A DNA stretch of 64,000 nt from Ilex aquifolium (Eukaryota; Streptophyta; Magnoliopsida; Aquifoliales; Aquifoliaceae): NCBI GenBank assembly GCA_951799425.1, contig OX637401.1, forward strand, positions 20,064,001 through 20,128,000, in the 5' to 3' direction. Below, one piece after another: positions 1-11,711 of the stretch. Below the pieces are notes generated by a model. That model was not told the DNA's origin. It ran no database searches and saw only the letters and a program-made list of their open reading frames with translations. The stretch's first letter is position 1. Each line of letters starts with the position of its first letter. Position numbers and translations under genes: made by a program.

Positions 1-1647
1 TTTTGTACCTCCAGCTTAAGTTTCAACTGCGCTCCAATCTCTGCCTTGGTTGGTGCACCTATGATTCTTAAGGTTTTTGATGCCAATAAAAAGACAAAAA
101 AGAAGCAAATTTCCCCTCTAGTTGCGAAGGATACTGCTACAAAATCAAATGAAAATGCTGGTGGTAAGGTTGCTGCTAACGTATTGAGGGTGTGTGGGGA
201 ATGCTATGTATTTGAGTTCATTTCCCTCTCGGTGCTTAGATCTTCGTCTAAAACTTCTCCGATTCCTCTTTCCTTTGTTCCATCAACTACATTGATTGGA
301 TACCATTGGGGCATACTGCATACATACACAGAATCTGCTTGGCTAGTCAAGCATGAGCTAGTTCATAGATATTTGGGCTTCGATTACAAGGGAATATTGA
401 CTTGACAAAAAACACCGAGAATGGTTACAATTATCTAGATTTCTAGTTACGGATTGTTAGCTAGTGTTTATTCTGTTACTAGAATACAGTATGGTGTGGA
501 TCAACCGGAATAGGTATGCAAATAAGGCTTTGTGAATTGAATCCTAATCTTCGAGGAAGTGCAGAGGCCAACCCATCAGAAGCATTAGTGGCATAAGTAT
601 TGCAAATGCAATTTTTTCTCCCTGGAAAAGAAGCAAAGCAGCTCAAATGCAAAAAATACTACACCTGAATAGCTATGGCTGCTGAAACCAGGAAGAGACA
701 CGTCAATGCTGAGCGTCAGACGTAAGGGCAAGGCAAGCACACTTAATGCTCAAAATGAATATCTAAAAGGTGAAACAACAAAGGCAAGGATTGTTCTCAC
801 TTCCAGTCTCCAGATACTAGCACTCTTTTCACATTCAATAATTAACTCAATGACTACTTGCAGAACTACAAGTAGAAGTTTTAAAAGCAGGTTCGATTCA
901 TTATATCTTTTCATTTCCACTGCCTAGGACCAAATATTTCTCACTCACAATGAAAGTTGCATAAGCATTTCTCCAACACACATAATAGTTTCCCGAAGCC
1001 ATTTCTAACCCGGGCTTGTCCTTGAAAATTGGAGCTTAATATATATAGGCGATTAAATTACAACATAGTTTTTGCCATGCCCAGCTTCAACAGATGGATA
1101 ATGCAATTTGCAATGCATTTGGCATCAAAGTAGAAATCGTAACATGAGAGGACAATCTCCGCAAGCAAGGTTTCTCTTACCAACACACAAAAGTTAGTCC
1201 ACTTATGCCAATGAAAAAGTTGACTGCTATGATAGATTGCTTCTTATGATGAACAACCTCCTTGGTGTTTTAGGGTGCCCTAGGGACTCCACCATTGATT
1301 CATCCTCTCCATGGTGTAGGTAATAAGCAATTACTAGAGACTCCTCATATAAACTGAGTAACATAGTCTACATTTAATTATCTGTAGTCTACATTTAATT
1401 ATCTAAACCTATATATGCATTTCTCTAGAACAGGTATTAGTCCACAAATGATAATGTCCCTTCTCTGTCTGTTCCTTCATTTTTCCTTCCAAGGCGAAAC
1501 GGCAGAAGAATTACCAACCCAATCCCAAAACCCAACCACCCTCTTTATGAAAAGGGTTGGCTACACCCTAACCAACATACATCCATCCATTATGTAATGT
1601 CGAACTACAGGGGCTCTGCCAAATCTACTAGAATTCTTGGGCCATAT
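1..1647. other. Left-edge stretch, no gene assigned
   Basis: A plus-strand frame is open from the window edge to base 403. It is lysine-rich around bases 85-175, but I recognise no family in it. The minus strand of roughly bases 10-85 is also open and could be an exon fragment. Neither reading has a convincing splice or start context. The rest, from about 410 to 1647, is AT-rich with stops in all frames. The continuation of the minus-strand rpl18 gene was looked for here and not seen, so either its intron runs past the window edge or the gene is incomplete. Confidence 0.3.
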
Positions 1648-2280
1648 GAAAATTAAAACATACTATTCATCTCCCCTCAATTTACTAGCAGAAAAATAAT
1701 TTCATAGGTGGCCCAAGAATATACTACTGATTTCAAGGCCGGACAATGATGTAAAATCACATTTTCCCACAAAAATAAAATCCAAAAAAAAAAAAAGAAA
1801 GGAAAAGGATGCAATTGATTTGGAAGAGGATGATTGGACAAAAGTAAACCTGTTCCCGAGATGGGAATGGTGGGCAGTTTTAAAAATTAACATATTATTC
1901 ATCTCGCTCTCTACGTGTGTTACATAATTTTCTACGCCAATTTACAAAAAGAAACTTAATTTCGTAGGCATCCCAAGAATACACTACTAATTTCATGGCA
2001 GGAGATGATGTAAAACCACATTTTCCCAACAGTTTTAAAGATCAACACATTATTCATCTCTCTATGTGTGTTACATAATTTTCTACGCCAATTCACAGAG
2101 AAAAACTCAATTTTGTAGGAGTCCCATGAATAAAATACTAATTTCATGGCAGGAGATAATGTAAAACCACATTTCCCAGAAAATTAAAAGCCAAAAACAA
2201 GGGAATGGTGAAATTGGTTCGGAGGAGGAGGATTGGAGAGAAGTAAACCTTCTTTCGGAGACGAACATGGCGGGCAGTCC
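1648..2280 (-). repeat. Three degenerate tandem units over the rpl18 exon 1/intron 1 junction
   Basis: Three related blocks lie head to tail: about 1648-1874, 1875-2029 and 2030-2280. Each has the core 'ATTATTCATCTC' (ACTATTCATCTC in the first) followed by a version of 'CTAATTTCATGGCAGGAGAT' and 'GTAAAACCACATTTTCCC'. The first and third also share a longer tail ending in 'AAAAGTAAACC' or 'GAAGTAAACC' and a GGCGGGCAG/GGTGGGCAG motif. In the third unit that tail is the 3' end of rpl18 exon 1 with its donor. The duplications therefore copied intron sequence and, in unit one, about 25-30 bp of exon-like sequence. Confidence 0.75.
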
Positions 2281-2452
2281 TGTCTTCTCTTCTGGTTCTG
2301 ACCTTGGCTTCAACAATCAGAGGTTGGTATTGGTACTGGTGCTGTGGCCGAGCTCGTGGTGCCACCAAATTCGGACGGAGCCAAAGATGCTGCCCCTGTT
2401 GCGCATACGCGCAAGTGCTCTGAAGAAAGTATAGTGAACCTGAAGCAGACAT
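2249..2452 (-). CDS. Chloroplast 50S ribosomal protein L18, first exon only
   Basis: The exon encodes 68 residues. Residues 1 to about 46 are rich in S, Q, P and R and look like a chloroplast transit peptide. From about residue 47 the sequence reads VEAKVRTRREDRTARHVRLR, the conserved start of plastid uL18, which binds 5S rRNA in the large subunit of the chloroplast ribosome. The family continues with KVEGTxERPRLxVFRSNKHLYVQ, which is absent here. The frame instead meets a donor (AAG/GT) after residue 68, in phase 0. The ATG lies directly behind a GA run on its own strand, which suits a short leader. No later exon was found between here and the window edge. The gene may have a first intron longer than 2.2 kb, or this may be an orphan first exon. 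Family assignment is firm; integrity is unknown. Confidence 0.8.
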
Positions 2453-2467
2453 CTCTCTCTCTCTCTA
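2453..2467 (-). promoter_or_regulatory. GA-run leader directly upstream of the rpl18 ATG
   Basis: On the minus strand an uninterrupted GA dinucleotide run ends at the start codon. Such GA/CT runs are common in plant 5' leaders. No convincing TATA box could be fixed upstream. Confidence 0.4.
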
Positions 2468-4154
2468 CTGTTGTAGATGGCACAATCTCATCTTATCGCT
2501 ATTTTACAGACGACCACCCGGATACTTCGTTTCCTTTTGGTAATAAACATTATTAAGTCCTTCTTTAAACTTTGACTTAATTACCCATTTAGCCCTCAAT
2601 TTGTATTAATTAAATTATATTTTATGTTAATTTAATTCATAAATTATACAATTTCTTTTGTCACAATTTACTGTTAATTTTGACAAAAATCCTCAAGTAA
2701 ACGTCAGGTTAAGACAACCTCAATCGGCATTAAACATTGGCCAACATTAATGGTATAATTTAAATGACATTTTTACCCTTTATTTAATTGGTGAAAATAA
2801 ATTAAATAAATATGTCTCCAATTCCATACCACTTATCTTGACCCGCACCCATATTAGATCCAAGTCAATCACTCGTGGTGAAACTCACACACTTAATTTC
2901 AAACACTGACCCATGTCCAAACTCAAATGCAAACCCATTTTTTTAAATTTTGGGCATGTTGGGATATGTCTTCAAAAAATAATATTCGAAATTTTTTTAA
3001 AAATTGTGTGTGTGTTTTTTTTGTTTTCCAAAACATGATATATGATTCTGAAAACAGTTTTAAAAGACAAAAGATAGTAAATATGTTTGGATAATGATCC
3101 AAAAAATAATAAAAATAGGAGATATAATTTGAATTGACTTTTTTGTAAAAAAATTTCTGAAAAATAGTACGAGGGTGAGGGCGGGGGGTGGAATGTGTTA
3201 TTACGGTTTTCTTTCCTAACTAGTATTATACAACATATTGACGAACAAGATTTATTCACAGAACTCTCAACATTGCATTACCTGATGTTAGAAATTAACC
3301 CACAATATTTTTCAAAAAAATAACCCAAGGATAAAGGGCAAGTATTAAATGCCCCATGGACATATCTTAGCCAACAAAAACTTAACTTCAAAAATTGAAC
3401 GTACAACAAAAATGCCATTGTTTCCCCATTGTGTAGAATGGCAAAACAAAGCCAACAGAATAGATCCCAAATTTCTGGATTGTATAGGATCAAATCTAAG
3501 GAGAAAGTCAAACTCAAGAAAATATGTAAAATCAATTGGCAAGAAATAAAGCACATAAAAAGAACATTCTTCGGGAACTTGTTACAAGCCGATCAGACCT
3601 TTGCTCGAGCTGTTTGTGCCACTTGAAGGGCCGAAACTTCGGATGAGACATTTTCTTGTGTTGTTTGACATTTTTTAGGTTAAAGAAGGGCAATCTATTT
3701 ATATATATATATAACAAACAAATTAGATGAGATAGAGCTTGACAAACCTTCTCTACGTATTTTTGTTTTTTATAGAATTTTGATCAAACAAATTAGATGA
3801 GAGAGGGTTCCCCCCCCCCCCCCCCCCCCCCTTTTTTTTTTAATAGAATTTTAAAAATTTTAAGTCGACAAACATGATTCTTCAAATAAACTCCTTACAC
3901 TTGGATTTTGAAAAAAATTCCACTAACCCAAAACAGTTATCTACTCCAACTTAATCTCCTCACTACCCATTTTTCATGCATGCCAGAGTTTTTAGCGTCC
4001 ATTAGATAGAAGGGGTCTATATGTAATGCTTTACAAATGTTAGGGTTCTCTATATCATTTTTGAAAATTTAAGGGATTATCATGCCATTTGATATACGGT
4101 CAGGGGGTGGTGTGAAAATTTTAACCCAATCATATTGTTAAATTTCTTTCTTAA
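2468..4154. other. AT-rich spacer with low-complexity tracts
   Basis: No gene is supported. Open frames of 60-95 codons on both strands have poor composition and overlap one another. The stretch is rich in poly-A/T runs and contains one long poly-C tract. Confidence 0.5.
3810..3840. repeat. Poly-C tract of 22 followed by a T run
   Basis: A run of 22 C residues is followed directly by at least nine T residues. Homopolymers of this length are error-prone in sequencing, so the exact length is uncertain. Confidence 0.9.
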
Positions 4155-4763
4155 GGTCCGTTTGGTTAGGAAGAAAAGTATGATAGAAAGTGAAGTGAAA
4201 GAAAAGAAAATGATAGAAAATATATTTTGATGCATATATTTGGTTAGGATGAAAAAGTTGCAAGAAAGTTTTAAAAAAATTTCATTCCTAATGTTTGAAA
4301 GAAAGTAAAGTTGTAATAAAAATTTTCTAATTGTCTAAATTATCTTTAATTATATTAAGTCGGTCAAAAGAAGAAAAAAAATATGCATTATAATTTAAAG
4401 TTAAATTTTTTTAAAAAAAAATTAGCTCGGAACCTAATTTTAGGACAAACACCAACACGAAGGTCTTTGGACCAAATTATATGATTAATCAAATCTATAC
4501 CAATATTTTTAAAAATTAATAACCAATAAAATATTTTAAGAAAAATAAGGGTAAAATGGAAACTTAGTTATATATCACAACTTTCTTGAATTTCCTTGTG
4601 TTTTTACTAGAAAAAAAAGTTGGTTAGTTGTGAGAAAATTCAAGTATGAAAGAAAATTATTTTTTCTATCATTTTCCATTTCATGCTAATCAAACACATA
4701 AAAATTTTAAAAAATTTCTCTTTCTTTCATTTTTTACCATTCTCCCGCTAAACAAACGGACCG
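4155..4763. mobile_element. Non-autonomous inverted-repeat DNA element (PIF/Harbinger-like MITE)
   Basis: The left end reads GGTCCGTTTGGTTAG and the right end, reverse-complemented, reads CGGTCCGTTTGTTTAG. TAA stands on both sides, which fits the TWA target site of PIF/Harbinger elements, although the right end carries one extra G. The subterminal arms are also roughly complementary (GAAAGTGAAAGAAAAG-like on the left, CTTTCTTTCATTTT-like on the right). There is no coding capacity. The element is about 0.6 kb. Superfamily is inferred from the terminal sequence and target size only. Confidence 0.65.
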
Positions 4764-6583
4764 TAAATGAATAGAATCTAATTGATGGGTAATTCAGATC
4801 GAGTAGGTTTGGCTCGACATGTGCATAAATTTAAGTTGCGTTAATTATAAAATACACTCATCAATTTTGAGAAGTTTGCCATTCACCCTTTTAGGTTATA
4901 ATTCTAGGAAGTAAATTCGATCACATAACCCTTCCATCACCTTCCTTTTATCTTAAAATGTTCTTGATTTTCTTTTTTCAATAGGAAATATTTTAAAATT
5001 TCTCTCTAACTAAATTATCCAAACAATTTTAGAATAGGACAACCCAACCCTTTAAAATCCACACAAAATATCAACGAAATAGATCGCACCAACAAATTCC
5101 AACCATCTCAAACAATTTATTCCATAAATGTTCGCTTAATTATATTACCATGCAAATTTCATTTTACTCCCTAGTGGTTGGAGTTGGTCGTTGGCTGCTT
5201 GAGTTGACTAGGGGATTATTGACGGGGTTGGGAGAAGGTGGTAGGAGACCGTAAAAGAGATGGGCAAAAAGAGGAAGGGGCGGGGAACAGAGAGACACTA
5301 AGTATTATTGTGGGTCTTTTAGGATGCCGGAGAAGATGAAGTTCAACGGTTTCGGAGAAGACACAAATTTGGGGTTGAAAGCTGCTGATTCTTTCGTTCT
5401 TACTCTTTGTTTGTGCGAGTCAACCGAACCACATTTGAGTTAACCATAGTTAGTGCAAAGTGCGACCCAATTGATTGCTTGCAAACCAATTTAAGTTGGA
5501 GTTGAAGTGTTTTTGCCTTTTTCTAATTGTCTTACTGATGTGTCAAGAAGTCATTGGGTATCTGTAAACTTTTGAATTCACAGAGAGGCCGGATAAAATT
5601 TAAACTCTTCCAAATAAGTTAAAAATCGACAAGCGTATACTTCATTTCAATTTAATTTGGAAACATCAATCTTATTTTTGTTCAAATTTTTTAGTTCATT
5701 TAAACTTGTTTATAGTAAACCAAATGTCTGACACCAAGTATGGTGTGATTCTACATAATATTTGATAATGTCTAAGAATTGATCTTTTTTTAGTAGTTAA
5801 ATTCAGACCGAGTACACTAAAGTTCAATGACAAAAAAAAAAGACTATAACTGAATTATGCAGACTTTTTAAATACTAGGGGCAGTGCAGACATGGTGCCC
5901 ATGTACAGATAAGAAGGAGAAATATAAGAAAGTGAGAAAGAACTAGAATTTGATCAATCTCTGTGGCCAAATGTAATAGAGGAGAAATTATCGATCATCA
6001 AATGTGGTTGAGAGAAAGTTAAGGTAGTTAGATGAAAAACAGGGTATGCTTCAATAAGTTTATTTGACGGTTTCAAATAGACTCATCTAACGGCCACCAA
6101 CATCCCTCTAAAAAACATTTACATTGTTCTGTACCTTCAGACATGAATTACCCCTAGTTATCCACACGACAACATCTTGCTATTATTTTATGAGTACTTT
6201 TAATTCAAACCTGAAGAAGCTTGAGGAATTATTATTATAATAGTGAATTGAGTTATGTGGTATTAATTTTTTTTTTCAACCCTCTAGGATATTCGAACCA
6301 ATTTACACGCACATCGATTAATTTTTTCTCCAGTTTGGTCAAAAGTAGGTCATTCACGCAATGATTAAAGTATTCATGAAGAATAAATCTCTCATGACCT
6401 AGTCCCAAGGGATTGCCAACATTCGAACTTAAGACATCTAAATTTACCGTTCGTTTCTATAGTATTATATTTTTAAGTTGTGCAAGTTCTTACTTGCTAC
6501 GACTTATTCAATTCATGTTTAGCCCATTTATAAACCGAGTTATTATTGTGTCACATTAATTTTGTTTTGAAGTTAGTTTAGTC
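4764..6583. other. AT-rich spacer, nothing identified
   Basis: Both strands are broken by frequent stops. No gene, RNA or bounded repeat could be supported. Confidence 0.5.
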
Positions 6584-6601
6584 AAGTATGTATTATGTTT
6601 A
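6584..6601. repeat. Left target-site duplication of the truncated LINE
   Basis: AAGTATGTATTATGTTTA is identical to bases 7491-7508. The first one or two A residues of the right copy could belong to the A-tail. Confidence 0.9.
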
Positions 6602-7490
6602 TAAACCATACCTTGGTGCCAAATATGTGGCGAGAAAGTTGAATCTGTTGAACATCTTCTTTTCGAATGTGAATAGGCAAAGAAGGTATGATTTGGGGTT
6701 GAGATTGGATCTGGATTCTCATGTTTCGGTCTTACAGTGGGCTTCGTCTCTCTTGGATGATATTAAGAATATCCACTGTCACTTGAGATCATGGGGAGAG
6801 TAGCAATGATCGCATGGACCATTTGGATCTCCAGAAACAACTTCATGTTCAACCATCAAGAACCTAATGCACTTGCCACTCTGATGTGGGCTCAGAAGCA
6901 GTGGAGTGAAGTGAGGATTACTGATAAGGGTAGGCAAGAGGTGCATCTCTCTTCATCAGGAGCACATCTCTGGCTTCATCCATTATTTTTCTCTGAGTTG
7001 TGATGAAGCTTTCAAAAAGGGAGATGCTGCTATAGGTGTGATTCTTAAAGGCAAAAATGAGACAATTGTGGATGGTATAGCCAAATGGATTCCGGCTGTC
7101 TCCAGCTTGTTTTTCGAAGCAACCACTGTAAGAGAAGCTTGTCTTTTGGCTTCAGCATTTGGGTTACGAGATGCAACTGTTTCAAGTGACAATCTGGAGA
7201 TGATCAAGTTGAGTGTTTCTGAAGATACTCCCTCATGGGAAATTAGTGCTTTTGTTAGTGATATTCGGTTCTTTGCTAAAGCTCTTAATTTAAGATTTTT
7301 ACACAAGCTAAGGGTTCTTAACTGATCAGCTCACTGGATTGCAGCTATGATGTTATCTAACTCAATTCCTTTGAGTTGGGTGTGTTGTCCCCCTCCTGAG
7401 CTTAAGGCTTTCTTATCAACTGATTGTAATCATCATTTTCTAACGTAATGAAATCTTCTGAATAGTTTACTTTCAAAAATAAAAAATAAA
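6602..7490 (+). mobile_element. 5'-truncated L1-type LINE with RNase H domain and flanking target duplication
   Basis: Only the 3' part of a plant L1 ORF2 remains. Bases 6617-6670 encode the zinc-binding zf-RVT motif (CQICGEKVESVEHLLFEC), followed by a stop. A MIAWTIWISRNNFMF block follows near 6806, typical of the linker behind zf-RVT. From about 6998 to 7322 there is an RNase H-like (RVT_3) domain starting DEAFKKGDAAIGVILKG. The 3' end has an A-rich tail (AAAAATAAAAAATAAA). The 18-bp sequence AAGTATGTATTATGTTTA stands on both sides (6584-6601 and 7491-7508), the signature of target-primed reverse transcription. The copy lacks the endonuclease and reverse transcriptase, so it is dead. The perfect target repeat suggests a fairly young insertion. 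Confidence 0.9.
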
Positions 7491-7508
7491 AAGTATGTAT
7501 TATGTTTA
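7491..7508. repeat. Right target-site duplication of the truncated LINE
   Basis: Identical to 6584-6601. It directly follows the A-rich tail of the LINE. Confidence 0.9.
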
Positions 7509-7883
7509 ATTCGAATATTTACATGAAGAGTCTCATAGTATCACCCATTTATTACATGAAATCACTAAGACTAATTTCAATTTTATTATTGTATCAATTT
7601 CATGTGACCTGAATTGTGCATAGAATTTTAGGCTTAATTATTATTAAAATTTTGCCAAAAAAAAAAAAAAAATTGCTTTACAAGATGAAAGAAACAGAGA
7701 ATGAAACCAACAAGCTAAATGGCTAACAAATGCTATGTTTACTAAATTTTCATCTCAAATGATGTGACACAATCTTCATCATTGAATATTAATGAAACCC
7801 ACTTATTTAATGATAAAAATTATATCATATCATTTGGAATGAAGATTTAATAAAAAATTTTGGTAAGTATATAACATTAAAAT

Positions 7884-9041
7884 TGTTGTTCGTAGTATTC
7901 CAAAAATAATAAAATCATTTTTTTGTAATTTCTGATTTAAAACATGTAATGTAAATCAAAACAATAACAATCAAATGTGAAACAGTTACACAAAAATAGT
8001 TATACACGAAAAAGTTACACGTAACTGTTTGTATAACCAATATAAATACTGACCCGATTACAGAGCAGGAACTATTATTGAACTTTAGGTAGATCAAGGC
8101 TAGTGTTTGATACTTAAGACAGATTTCGCCCTCACACACGGTGCTTATGGAATATCAAGCGTTTGTCTTTCAGGATACAATGATATTTACACGAGCAGAA
8201 GTAACACTCCAATCTACTCGTCTAGCGAACCAAAAATTGTGTTGTGTACTCTTTAAATGCAGACTGCCTTAATGTCGAAATGCAATGCACTAATGTTTGG
8301 CTTAACTCTGAATATGAATGATGAATGAGTTAATTGGATTGATGGAAAATGTTACTGAGCCTGGGTATTTATAGATACTTTGGTGACTTTTCGGACAACT
8401 ACCATACTAAAAGACACAACCCAGCAAGCCAGAAGACACCACTTGTAACTGTTCTCTATGAACAGTCACAACTCAATTTTCGGACTGGAGGGAAGCAACA
8501 ATTCCGAACTAGTGTGATCCACGGGTACGAAAAATTAATTTCGGATTAAGAAATTCACGCCTGATTAATTAAATAAATTTTCTCCAAAAAAATAGGGCTT
8601 GGTCTAAAACACACCCGTACCCGTACCCGAGTCCGGCTGGGTCGTGGCATGGTGGGCCGCGAGCATGTGGTTGAACCGAATGCATGTAGGTACTCGCTTC
8701 GCTCATAAAACTATGGTACCCCTTGGGGCCCAATCCCATAGAGCAAACTTGGCCTATATATGCCAATGTAGAACTTCTTCCTCAACCAATGTGAGATTGA
8801 TGTCAAATCCCACATTGCACAACCTTTATTTTCACATTTCAAGAGTGTCACTTTGAAGCCTATTTTCTCATTCATTTCTTACTCGTTTTGAGTAAATGAA
8901 TATATTACATTATTATCCTCACGAAATAGAATATGAACTTACGAAATTTTATTCAAAATTACAATCGGGTCCCACTTTAATTTAGACTCAAAATCGACTA
9001 AAAATTCAATTTTTACACTTAAAAATTGTTTTGGTCCAACA
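7884..9041 (-). mobile_element. Solo LTR with AAAAT target duplication
   Basis: The element starts TGTTG and ends CAACA, a perfect 5-bp terminal inverted repeat. AAAAT flanks it on both sides (7879-7883 and 9042-9046). On the minus strand a TATA box (CTATAAATACCCAGG) lies near 8365-8380, so transcription would run right to left. No internal retroelement domain is present. It is therefore best explained as a 1158-bp LTR left behind by recombination. Family is not certain; the TGTTG start and size would suit Ty1/Copia. Confidence 0.75.
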
Positions 9042-9046
9042 AAAAT

Positions 9047-9855
9047 GGCTCTAAACCCTTAGATTAGTGCATCAGGTGACTTTTTTTTATTTTTTTCTAC
9101 TTATCCAAGAATTCATACTCATTTGAGATTCATTTGAGGGGCAAATTGGTTTTTCCAAATCCATCTAAACTAACGATTGAAATTTTATTTTGGTGCATTG
9201 TGTTGATCATTTAAGAAACAAAAATGTTTTGATCCATTTCAAAAAAAGCATGAACACGAATAAAAATTTTAAAAATTATTTTTTTAAAACACGGGTCAAA
9301 ATATACTAAAACATTCTAAAATACCTTAAAATATTCAAAAATAATAGTGTAATTACATCGAAAACATAACGAAATACTTCAAAGTAATAAAATTTTGATT
9401 ATATCACTAATTCATTTCGATCTCTTCGAAAATAAAAACATTTCCATCATTTCAAAAAAAAAATTTGATCGTTGATTAAAGCAATCATGAAAAAAAAAAG
9501 AAAGAACCCATCAAAACGGTTCCTTCATAGGGGTTTCATAAAATGTACCTAAGCGTATACAGCACGCGACCTTTAAGTGCCGTGAAATTAACTTCTCCAA
9601 TTAATGTAGAGGATCTGACCAAAACAACCTCAACCGCAAATCATCTTGATCCAACGGACACTGGTCTTCTCACGCACGTCAATGCCGACCCACACTTCGA
9701 GTCATTTGTTCCTCCCACGCGCAAAAGCCCTAATAAGAACATTCTGTCTGATATGCTTTAACGAACCTGCTTCAGAACTTCGTTTCCTTTTGAAACTTGT
9801 ACGATTCTCCTTGCCTCCCCCATCGTTGCGAAGTGGAGAGAGAAAGAACTGAAGA
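9047..9855. other. AT-rich spacer upstream of the ceramidase leader
   Basis: No gene is supported. Base composition turns less AT-rich from about 9540, consistent with the approach to the promoter of the next gene. Confidence 0.4.
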
Positions 9856-9859
9856 CAAC

Positions 9860-9985
9860 TTTTCCATTGAGTATATATGCGCTCACATTTACTCTTCCAC
9901 CGTGAGAGAGAGAGAGATAGGAGTCTTGTGTTAGAGAGAGAAAGCTTGTGATTTGAATGGGGGCAGCGTAGATCTGCCGTGGAAG
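9860..9985 (+). promoter_or_regulatory. Probable core promoter and non-coding first exon of the ceramidase gene
   Basis: A TATA-like TATATAT lies at 9872-9878. It is followed by a GA-rich leader and then AAG/GTTAGT, a good donor after base 9985, with a CT run straight behind. A matching acceptor upstream of the ceramidase ATG is TTGTTTTCAG ending at 11595. The leader exon and its intron are inferred, since splicing cannot be seen directly. Confidence 0.5.
9957..9971 (+). promoter_or_regulatory. Four-codon upstream ORF in the inferred leader (M-G-A-A-stop)
   Basis: ATG GGG GCA GCG TAG lies in the predicted leader exon. If the transcript starts near 9900, ribosomes would meet this minimal ORF before the ceramidase start, which could lower or condition translation. 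This depends on the leader model being right. Confidence 0.35.
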
Positions 9986-9991
9986 GTTAGT

Positions 9992-10013
9992 TCTCTCTCT
10001 CTCTCTCTCTCTC
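9992..10013 (+). repeat. CT microsatellite at the start of the leader intron
   Basis: An uninterrupted CT dinucleotide run begins a few bases after the inferred donor. Confidence 0.85.
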
Positions 10014-10049
10014 AAGTTATTGGGCTTTCGCTCAATTTTTTAACTCAAA

Positions 10050-10275
10050 AATCGATATGGGTTTGGATTTTTTTATTGAAACAGTCTTGTTCTCATGGCT
10101 TTCTGATGCGCTGTGATTTGCGAAAATTGTGTAATGTATGTGTATCAGTGTGTGGACTGATACTTAATTTTTTTCAGTTAAGATTTCCGAAAGTTAAAAG
10201 TTTCGATATGGGTTTGAATTTTTTATTGAAACAGTCTTGTTTTCAAGGCTTTTTGATGCGCTGTGCTTTGTTGTT
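10050..10275 (+). repeat. Tandem duplication in the leader intron, period about 153 bp
   Basis: Bases about 10054-10120 and 10207-10270 are near-identical. Both contain TTTTTTATTGAAACAGTCTT and a TGATGCGCTGTG motif. The repeat lies inside the inferred leader intron. Confidence 0.8.
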
Positions 10276-11711
10276 TTTGGGTAATGTCTATATGAGGTTT
10301 ACCGTTACCTAGTTGGTCACTGTTAACCAAGAGTGCTAGGACGGATTGGCTGGGTAAAGGCTTTATTTTGTACAAAGTGATCCCTTCGTATTTGAACCAC
10401 GTTGTGGTTTTTAGTCCAAGGCAGTGATTCCTGAGTTTCTGCTGCAATGTGATGACTAAATGTTCACCTTTGTCGAAGCCAGTTATTGCGGCCTCTAACT
10501 CACTGGAATGTACTTTGGTGCTAAGTGTGCATTCATAAGCCAGTTTGGATCAAGTTTTTTTGAAACTGAATCCATCTTTGTAATATTGTATTGTGATTTA
10601 GGAATTATTTAAGCCTTGAGCTGAAGGAGGCATTGTCTATGTTTGATAAGCATGATAGCTAAAAGTAAGCAAAAGGTTTGTATTTGCACAATAATGAGAA
10701 TGGGAAGAGGAGAGGAGTCATCCTAATATGTGCGCTTATAACTATATAGACTTATGTATCACAATAGGTACCCTTATGCATGAGTTGTGCCTCTGTGTTG
10801 TCTGTTTGTTCAACATGGGTGATTACTGATTATTGATTATCACGATTCATGAGTTAGTAATCTTATATTATAAACATAGAATAACATTATACTTATTTTA
10901 AGCTGTTTACTTTTATATCCTGTTCTTTTATATGAAACTTATAGTGCTTATGTTGTGTTTGTATCCAATGGGGGTGTTTGGTCACATTGTGAATGTGCGC
11001 TGCATTAATTTTCACACTTCGTAATTGATATCTTCTACTACATGTCCCATATCTGTGGTGTGACCATCTAGCTCTCCACCTACTAGTAAGGTAGTGGAGA
11101 TTGCTTTTTTTAACATCTATCCAAAAATTATTTTCCAATCCTTATTTGCTTATTTTAAAAAGTGTGGAAACTACATCAAAAAGACTAAAATGGTTCAAAC
11201 TTCAAAGGCTTTGTAGAAAATGAAGCATTATGTTGTGTGGCCCATGTTAAAAGTCTTGTGAAATTTGAGTTTGTAAGGTACATGAATCTTTCTTGTTTAA
11301 CGTGAATTGAATAAGTAGTTATTGATTATGAACTTTTACCATTTTTAGAGACGATTTGGTTGTTCCAATTTAGCTTGGATAAGTTTCTGATGGTGATGAC
11401 TAGGATGGTAATCATCAAGATGCCATTTTTTTTCTTGTCGGTTACTCTCTGTTAGGCTTGTGAGAATTGAACATCAGTTGAAGTATACTATTTCTTCTGC
11501 CGATAACGCAACTATTTCGAAATCAGTAATCTAGCATGTCTATTCTTTGGAAAAATGTCATTTGGAAATATACTGATAGTTTAATTTGTTTTCAGTTGCA
11601 CGTACGTTGATTTACAGGCTTGAAATTTGCAATCTGTTGACCTAGTAGCAGCATCTTGACATAAATTGCTTCGATTGATCTACAATACACTCTGGTCGTA
11701 CATATTGGGGA

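Noticed and set aside
1-405. Open plus-strand frame at the left edge as a gene end
   Set aside because: No family recognised, no splice context, and the minus strand is partly open too. Left as unassigned.
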